Positions 56,707 to 64,000 of a stretch of DNA of 64,000 nucleotides are shown here, one piece after another. A program made the position numbers and the translations under genes. Every line of letters starts with the position of its first letter. The stretch's first letter is position 1. Origin of the DNA: Calliphora vicina (lineage: Eukaryota > Arthropoda > Insecta > Diptera > Calliphoridae); the NCBI RefSeq assembly GCF_958450345.1, contig NC_088780.1, positions 172,130,726 through 172,194,725 on the forward strand, written 5' to 3'. The notes beneath the pieces are model-generated. The model searched no databases. It was given only the letters and a program-made list of their open reading frames with translations, and was not told where the DNA came from.

Positions 56707-56879
56707 CATAGAGAAAACACATAGAGCGGAAACTCTCCTGTCAAACACCTAACTCAGTTGTCAAAAACCTAAGTAGTGAGAATGTATTAGTAAAAAAAAT
56801 TATGTGAAAACAAAAACAATACTCGTATGTGTAACTTTTTTGAGTAATTTTTTTGAGTTTCCGCTCTATGTTCTCTATG
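56707..56879. mobile_element. MITE with CATAGAG termini, 8-bp duplication
   Basis: The 173-bp element has inverted ends CACATAGAGCGGAAACTC and GAGTTTCCGCTCTATG, with outer CATAGAG. Exact duplications CTAAAAAC flank it (56699-56706 and 56880-56887). It lies in intron 1 of the membrane-protein gene. Confidence 0.93.
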
Positions 56880-57273
56880 CTAAAAACATTAAAATTGGAA
56901 CGAAAAATTTCAAATTAACAGTGTTAATTCCTTTAATATAAATATTGGCATTAGTCTCCATCACTACACTCCAACTATAGTTTCCTATGATCCTTGATAA
57001 TTCCTTTCAAATACGGTAGAATTAGAACAATTTTCAATATACATAATTTTTTTCGAAATTATTTTTTCTACTATTCATAACATTTTTAAATTTTAAAAAT
57101 TATTATTAAAAAATGCCTTTCTCAAAAATATACATATGTTTAATTCAATGAACAAAAAAAATATTTTGTTTGTATACTTGTGTTATCAGCAGGAGTTCCA
57201 TCTACATATCTACCTACTACAGATATAAATAAATATGTACATATCGCTCATTAGCTGCAACAATAATACTTAC

Positions 57274-57442
57274 AGTGAAGTAAGGAAAGAGCTAAAGTCA
57301 TTAATGCTATCAACTCTGTTCTGTATCTTAAATGCTTCTTGTGTGTAAACCTGTTGCATCTTCTTTTATGCCGATCTTCACAATGCAGCATTTCTTTGCA
57401 GCTACTCGCCATTTCATCTTCACTGGTGTATTTATTTTTCAT
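57274..57442 (-). CDS. Membrane-protein gene, putative exon 1
   Basis: ATG at 57442 opens 56 codons plus one base before a strong donor GTAAGTATT at 57273. It reads MKNKYTSEDEMASSCKEM, a basic Cys/His-containing stretch, then a hydrophobic segment TELIALMTLALSLLH. Its phase 1 exit fits exon 2, giving LLH-L-EDNHFNYF at the joint. Two hydrophobic segments in a row (42-57 and 62-81) are unusual for a signal peptide. It is possible that another first exon is used. Confidence 0.6.
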
Positions 57443-57778
57443 TTCCTTTTAAAAAATTTTGCTTTTTATCATACGTATGTATATTGCAATGAATTTGTAG
57501 TAGAACAATTAATAATATACATAAAATATATTAAAACTTGTTAATAAGCGGAAATCGCGAAGTAAAGTTGTTAGTAACTTTCGTTTTTAAAATGTTTCTT
57601 CCGTATAAAATTTATTAAATATTTATAATTCGATTCAAGAAGTAAAGTACTATCTGCAATTTGTTTGCCGTAATAACTTTATTTTATGCGTACACTTTCA
57701 AAATTCTGTCAGAACTGTCATCAATGTTAATAATTAGTTACTTCACTGAATATCTACAACTAGTTGCAAGCAAGGCGT
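57443..57778. other. Upstream flank of the membrane-protein gene
   Basis: Presumed promoter region. AT-rich, with no specific site identified. Confidence 0.4.
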
Positions 57779-58612
57779 CAAGGCGTATTTAACAAGGTGA
57801 CAGCAGTGGCGAATTGAAATAAATACAGGCGAATTCAGTTATTTTTTGTGCGTGCTATTTCTATAATCAGCTATGCTGCCGATGGCACCTTATTAAATGC
57901 ACCTTGCAAGGCGTATTAACAAGGTGAGTGCGTCCCGGCAACAAATACAACAATGAAAAACAACAGGCCAAGGCAAGGCGTATTTAACAAGGTGACAGCA
58001 GTGGCGAATTGAAATAAATACAGGCGAATTTACTTATTTTTTATATATAGAGTTTGACATACGGGCGAATATTTTTTATATATGTAGTTTGACATTTGTG
58101 CGTGCTATTTCTATAATCAGCTGTGCTGCCGATGGCACCTTAGTAAATGCACCTTGGGCCAAGGCGTATTTAACAAGGTGACAGCAGTGGCGAATTGAAA
58201 TAAATACAGGCGAATTCACTTATTTTTTATATATAGAGTTTGACACAAGGCGAATCTAATAAGGTGACCTCACGAGAACAGCTGATTACAGAACTAGCAC
58301 GCGATAATGTCAAACTGCATATATAAAAAATATTCGCCGGAACGCCATTATGTCAAACTCCATATATAAAAAATAAATGAATTCGCCTGTATTTAATTCA
58401 ATTCGCCACTGCTGTCACCTTGTTAAATACGCCTTGGACATACACAACTTTCCCTATGAAATAAATACAGGCGAATTCACTTATTTTTTATATATAGAGT
58501 TTGACATACGGGCGTACGGGCGAATATTTTTTATATATGTAGTTTGACATTTGTGCGTGCTATTTCTATAATCAGCTGTGCTGCCCATGGCACCTTATTA
58601 AATGCACCTTGG
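57779..58612. mobile_element. Cluster of nested or abutting family I and K MITEs
   Basis: In order: a short family I copy (57779-57906), the left end of a family K copy (57907-57968), a family I copy (57974-58156), the left part of another (58160-58253) running straight into a complete variant starting CAAGGCGAATCTAATAAGGT and ending AAATACGCCTTG (58254-58436), and a partial copy (58457-58612). Shared blocks are GACAGCAGTGGCGAATTGAA, TATATATAGAGTTTGACAT and TATAATCAGCTGTGCTG. Confidence 0.9.
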
Positions 58613-59115
58613 CTCCATTAGTCTTTGCGTTCTGTAACGTTTCTGTTCTGTGCCGTTCTGAATGCTGTTATATTGTAGTTAGTTTTTCCGTAAGATCGTA
58701 TCAGCTGTTTTTAAAATAATAACCAAAAAACCATCATGGTGATTTTGTTACTATTTTTAGTGTTTTTTGTATTTAGACCTTCAACATATTATTGTGAACA
58801 TTTTTATAAATACATACATATATTTTTTGTTAATGATTTAATTTAACTAATTTTTTTACAAACATTGTACTTACATTAAAAGAAATTTATATTTATTTTA
58901 TTAAATTACAATGTCTTTTTGAAAATATTATATTTTTTATTCTTTTGATAATAATAAATATTTCCCTTTCAAAAATGTTGGCACTACTGCTTTCATATTG
59001 TTGGCATTTTTGTGTATATATGATATCAGCTGTTTTAGCTGTCACTTAACGTTGCGGACAAAATTCTGTTTTCAACAGATTCATCCGCAACAAAACGGCA
59101 ACGTTACAGAAAAAC
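58613..59115. other. Spacer, nothing recognised
   Basis: AT-rich sequence between two MITE clusters, with no supported feature. Confidence 0.45.
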
Positions 59116-59423
59116 AAGGCGTATTAACAAGGTGAGTGCAAAGTAAATTAATAAAGTAGACTCAGTAGAACAGCTGACTATTTTTTTTACTTTGGTCTGA
59201 TCTGTCAATTCACTTATGGTTGTTGTGGCGAAAAATACAACAAGCCCAAAAGCAAAAACAACAACAGGCAACTTTGACAGCTCAGACCTTAAACCAAAAA
59301 CAAAATTGCTTGTGGTTTTTGTAAATGTTGTATTTGTTGTAGTACTGTCGCTACTTTATTAATTTACTTTGGGTGAGTGCGTCCCGGCAACAAATACAAC
59401 AATGCAAAAACAACAGGCAATTT
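59116..59423. mobile_element. Family K MITE interrupted by family J, right end missing
   Basis: CAAGGCGTATTAACAAGGTG starts at 59116. After the family J insert (59139-59371) the K body resumes with GTCCCGGCAACAAATACAAC, then is cut by the next family I copy. Confidence 0.88.
59139..59371. mobile_element. Family J MITE, copy 4
   Basis: 233 bp, the same length as copy 1, with exact 8-bp duplications GGTGAGTG (59131-59138 and 59372-59379) taken from the family K target. Confidence 0.95.
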
Positions 59424-59813
59424 CAAGGCGTATTTAACAAGGTGACAGCAGTGGCGAATTGAAATAAATACAGGCGAATTCACTTATTCTTTATATATAG
59501 AGTTTGACATACGGACGTACGGGCGAATATTTTGTATATATGTAGCAAGGCGTATTTAACAAGGTGACAGCAGTGGCGAATTGAAATAAATACAGGCGAA
59601 TTCACTTATTTTTTATATATAGAGTTTGACATACGGGCGTACGGGCGAATATTTTTTATATATGTAGTTTGACATTTGTGCGTGCTATTTCTATAATCAG
59701 CTGTGCTGCCGATGGCACCTTATTAAATGCACCTTGATATGTAGTTTGACATTTGTGCGAGCTATTTCTATAATCAGCTGTGCTGCCGATGGCACCTTAT
59801 TAAATGCACCTTG
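59424..59813. mobile_element. Family I MITE containing another family I MITE
   Basis: The outer copy is 59424-59537 plus 59737-59813. It resumes in register after the inserted copy with ATATGTAGTTTGACATTTGT and ends GCACCTTG. Confidence 0.93.
59546..59736. mobile_element. Family I MITE inserted in a family I MITE
   Basis: The 191-bp copy runs from CAAGGCGTATTTAACAAGGT to AAATGCACCTTG. Exact duplications ATATGTAG flank it (59538-59545 and 59737-59744). This gives the family's true ends and proves an 8-bp duplication. Confidence 0.95.
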
Positions 59814-60023
59814 AGCTTAATGAAGAATATTTTTATTCAATAATCGTCTATTACACGTCCGCATATTCAAGATGACATAGCTTTTGGTTCATCTTCCACA
59901 ACAGTCCAATATTCTTTGCCTCCATTTCATCCAATATGACATTCATCACGGTGGTAAATAGTAGTGGAGAAAGTGCACATCCCTGTCTTACACCACTAAC
60001 TGTTCTAAAGCTGTCACCATGGC

Positions 60024-60220
60024 GTAATGATTATAAGGTGTATGCGTTACGGCAACAAATACAACAATACAAAAACAAATAACTTTTATAGTGTCAAAAA
60101 CAACTGACATAATGTATACAAACTACAGCAAAAAAAAATTTTGACAAGATTGAAGTTGTAAACAAACTCGAGCAAAAAAATAATCAGCTGTTTGATTAAT
60201 GTCACCTTGTATATCATTAC
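60024..60220. mobile_element. MITE with GTAATGAT termini, 8-bp duplication
   Basis: The 197-bp element has ends GTAATGATTATAAGGTG and CACCTTGTATATCATTAC. Exact duplications ACCATGGC flank it (60016-60023 and 60221-60228). TACGGCAACAAATACAACAA inside resembles family K. Confidence 0.95.
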
Positions 60221-60233
60221 ACCATGGCTGTCA

Positions 60234-60554
60234 CCATAGACTAACATAGACCCGAATCAGCTGTGTTTAGCAACATGGCGGAGGCAAACAAAAAAAATTT
60301 ACGAAAAATTAACAAAAGAAAATGTATAATAAACCACGGTAGATTTAAAAGAGGGACAAACATATAAATTTATCTTTCTATATCTCGTCTCACACACTCA
60401 TCGATTTTTTACACCATTTTATTTTTTCTCTCGCTCTAAGATCTGCCTTAATGGCGGAATTGGAAAAAATTTAAAAAAAAATGTAAACAAAACCATACGG
60501 TTCGAAATTACTTGTTTGACAGATGTCAATGGTCTCTTATCTGTAATAATCTGT
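60234..60554. mobile_element. Probable inserted element with 8-bp duplication
   Basis: The repeat GGCTGTCA is exact on both sides (60226-60233 and 60555-60562). The ends CCATAGACTAACATAGA and the complement of TCTGTAATAATCTGT are only loosely inverted. The left duplication overlaps the right duplication of the neighbouring MITE, so the order of insertion is readable. Confidence 0.7.
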
Positions 60555-61479
60555 GGCTGTCACTTAGTGCACCATCATAGCTTTTCCTAATGACACTAAT
60601 TATTTTATTATTCTCTCTTTAAGGCATCAAATGCTTTATCATAATCAACAAAGCTTGGATACATTGTCGCGTTAAAATCCGATGTTACAATTTCCCCGCT
60701 AGTTTCGTCCAGAACCGGTAGGGTACCTTTTATATTGCTAGTAGCCAAGTTCTTCGTGATCCTATAGAGTTCCTTTAAATTTCCCTTTTCGTATGCCGTT
60801 TGAGCCTCCGAGGCCATTTGTTCAAAATAGTTTATCTTATCAATCTTGATCTGTCTTTTTATGCGTTTACTTAATTTGACATATTCGCAGTTGTAAATTG
60901 CATTTTGACGGGGATAATTTTCTCCTAACAATGATATTTTATTGCCTCGTTTAAGTTCTATAAGTTCCCACGATTCTGTTCACGTGAGGCGAATCCAAGA
61001 TGATTTTTACAACCTCAACCCCAACATATCAATGCGTAATCGTTCACATTCCTTAGAGAGTATATCTAGTTTCCAGGGTTGATACATAGTACGAACATTG
61101 CATTGTGCAAATCTAGTTATTTTTCCATTGCATAGATTGTCAACAAATTTTCCAGATTTGTTCATTTTATTATTTGTTCATTTTATTATACTTGAATCAT
61201 TTAAGTTTCGGGTTAACGCTGGAGATTAACCTGCAGGCCCTAGTTTGGTGGCAGGGCTGCTACCTTAAATAGTAATTATAACTGTATTCATTGGTATTCC
61301 AAACATGCCACGGAATACATTACCAAATTGTGTTGGCATTTCCTCCAGACACTGAGGTGGACCCAGATATACCGCTGAGCAGTCGGTGTTTAATTGATAA
61401 CAATTTATCATAAAAAGGGTAGAAATTTCACTGAGCATAGGGCCTCCCCATTACCTCAAACACTCGCCAATTTTTCCTT

Positions 61480-61776
61480 ACACTGCAGCCACACGATCAA
61501 GTTTTTCTTGATAGTCTTTTACATATACTGTTTGTCAAAATTTATAAAAATTGAAAGCTGTGACGTAGGCAGCACGCAACTTGAAAACAATTTTAGTACA
61601 AATTGGGCAAAAACCTGTAATCAGCTGTTTTCTTGAAAGAAAAATTGAAAACCAACTTGAATGAGAAATTGAATGCAAGTTCGTTTCAATTCTTAAAAGT
61701 GTGAGTGTATTAGTAAAAAAGTGTATTAGTAAAGAGTGTATTAAAACTTGAAAGGCAAAACTTGATCGTGTAACCC
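61480..61776. mobile_element. MITE with ACACGATCAAGTTTT termini
   Basis: CACACGATCAAGTTTTTCTT on the left pairs with AAAACTTGATCGTGT on the right. The roughly 297-bp body has CAACTTGAA and GTGTATTAGTAAA repeats. It is reminiscent of family Q. Confidence 0.7.
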
Positions 61777-62542
61777 CCAAGTTAGTTGTGACCGGCTGAT
61801 TTTATATTCAGGCTGGTTTTATATTCAACAGAAAATAATGGCAATAATTATGGCTTAAATTTGTTTATATACTTTTTGGTTTGGAAAACACTTAAAATTA
61901 CGAGTGTGCTATTTCTTCTTTATTTCAAAAACTCATAAGTATAATTTTAAAAAGTTTATTGTTAATATTTTGGGATAATTGATAGAGAACATAAATTCGT
62001 AAATTGGTTTTAATATATTAACTGTGAAATAAATTTTCAAATTGTACCAAATGAGTCATTGGTACCATTGTACTTTTTAAGATCAAATTGTACCAAAAAA
62101 AGTACAATTGTACCAATTTTGCCATCCCTGGTACAAGTGCAAAATTAGTTTTGTGAAACGAAAGCACTTGTAGAAGGATGACTTGTAGACTTGTGACTTG
62201 TACAATTCACTTGTAATAATAACCGGTTACCGGTTTTTTGGCAAAATATTAAAACGCTTAGAATTCATTTTCACAAAATTTTACTGTTTTGTTTGATATA
62301 CATAGAACTGAGTAGGTAATGGTTCTTATTTCGATTGACTGAATTTTGAAAAAAAAATATATTATTTATTTATATATTTATACCATTCACCTTCGTTTTT
62401 ATATAAAAATATCCAATTTTTTGTTTTATAAAAATCCTGAAAAATCGAAAGCGGCAGAAATTGTTCAGATTTATTACATTATGACAAACTCACATGTAAA
62501 AGCAACAAAATGATTTTGTTGCCCTGTGTAATCAAATGCTTA
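61777..62542. other. Spacer, nothing firmly recognised
   Basis: Contains AATTGTACCA-type short repeats (62040-62120) and a GCCCTGTGTAA fragment of a family Q-like end at 62521. No coding feature is supported. Confidence 0.45.
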
Positions 62543-63377
<835 letters not shown>

Positions 63378-63951
63378 TTTTTATTTAAAATTAAATTTTT
63401 GGTAGGATAGGACAGAATTTGGTAGGTTTTAGAGTGTATGTTGGTAGGAAAAATATTTTCTTTGTGGCAACGCTGGACAGAACAAAACAACAGAGTATAG
63501 AATGAGAGGCAGTATCTGACAATAAGAGTAAATATACAACAAATTAATGGTATGTGATTTCAGGTCACAATGAAGTAGTGCACACCGAGTTTTTTTTATT
63601 ATTAAATGTTCGTGTGTGTAGGAATTTCTAAATTCTAGGAATAAGATTTTATTCTTTTACTAAATAAAAAAAAAGTAAAAACTGTACCACTTCCAAAAAA
63701 ACAGTGAAAAAAACACACGTTAGGCCGCACACATTGAAATGCATACATAGAAAAATTCATTCATGAAAACAAAAATAATTCGAATGATTCGAATAATTTT
63801 TGCTAATAGCTTTGAAAATGTAAAACAAATACGCGACAGCGCATGGTAGCATACGATCGTATACATAGCAAACTCACATTCGTTTTATTTTTGTTGCGCA
63901 CAATACTCATTCACTTTTCAATGTGTGTATGACTTTGATGGGATTTAAACC
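63378..63951. other. Spacer, nothing recognised
   Basis: AT-rich sequence up to the partial MITE at the window edge, with no supported feature. Confidence 0.45.
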
Positions 63952-64000
63952 ACAAAGTATACAGAGGCCACAAAGTATACAGAGGCGACACGGCAAAAAA
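63952..64000. mobile_element. Family P MITE terminus, doubled, cut by the window end
   Basis: CCACAAAGTATACAGAGG occurs twice in tandem (63951-63986), followed by CGACACGGCAAAAAA. The last part matches the inside of the right end of 42644-42868. Confidence 0.8.

Larger units (their letters stand above)
59820..61450 (-). mobile_element. Degraded non-LTR retrotransposon (RTE-like by eye)
   Basis: Minus strand. The endonuclease start reads CNVRTMYQPWKLDILSKECE (about 61110-61050), then RLRIDMLG. A linker at 60931-60640 reads YVKLSKRIKRQIKIDKINYF and EKGNLKELYRITKNL. FVDYDKAFDALKRE (about 60650) is a reverse-transcriptase block joined to it by a deletion. At about 60020-59840 is SGVRQGCALSPLLFTTVMNV and LCHLEYAD, where the catalytic YADD is cut. 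Two MITE-like units (60024-60220, 60234-60554) interrupt it. The 5' boundary is approximate. Confidence 0.85.

Overview
The window is eukaryotic nuclear DNA from a fly. It is AT-rich, genes are split by GT-AG introns, and about two thirds of it is transposable elements or tandem repeats. Short elements carrying the DINE-1/INE-1 and mini-me signature (a TATACCC foldback 5' end, a tetranucleotide GTCT tract after a conserved core, and a 3' hairpin) and a fly-type gustatory receptor point to a cyclorrhaphan dipteran. A calyptrate such as a blow fly or house fly relative is my best guess, but that is inference. I saw no bacterial feature, CRISPR array, rRNA, tRNA or riboswitch.

Host genes. (1) 1995-3056 (-): a gustatory receptor exon. 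Its last exon lies off the window or beyond a 1.8-kb TATG array. (2) 30668-31247 (-): an exon with an unmistakable CDI domain, so a p21/p27-type CDK inhibitor, the dacapo homologue. A phase-compatible terminal exon lies at 13872-14185 across a 16.5-kb intron packed with transposons. (3) 44214-57442 (-): a gene assembled here from four exons whose splice phases all agree (921 codons). It encodes a large acidic, Asn/Ser/Thr-rich single-pass membrane protein with a short cytoplasmic tail. I do not recognise its family.

Layout. 1-3.1 kb: TATG array and receptor. 3.1-9.3 kb: inverted-repeat elements, then a DINE-like element containing a 2.6-kb palindrome. 9.3-13.9 kb: Tc1 relics and MITEs. 13.9-31.2 kb: the dacapo-like gene, whose intron holds a Tc1 element with an open transposase frame and paired inverted/direct end repeats, a second Tc1 element broken by a MITE, and a 3.0-kb Foldback-like element with a 9-bp target duplication. 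31.9-33.1 kb: nested MITEs. 33.5-35.9 kb: Helitron-like and other non-autonomous elements. 36.1-42.5 kb: an I-clade LINE fused in frame to a Jockey-clade LINE. 42.6-43.9 kb: MITEs, including one reduced to its 22-bp termini. 44.2-57.4 kb: the membrane-protein gene, whose introns hold a pogo element inside a DINE-like element and two larger hAT-like elements. 57.8-59.8 kb: MITEs inserted into each other. 59.8-61.4 kb: a third, degraded LINE. 62.5-63.4 kb: an intact-looking DINE-like element.

The most striking theme is a guild of small elements with CAAGG- or CAAAGT-type termini and 8-bp target duplications. They repeatedly insert into one another, and many duplications are still exact, so the insertion order can be read from the sequence.
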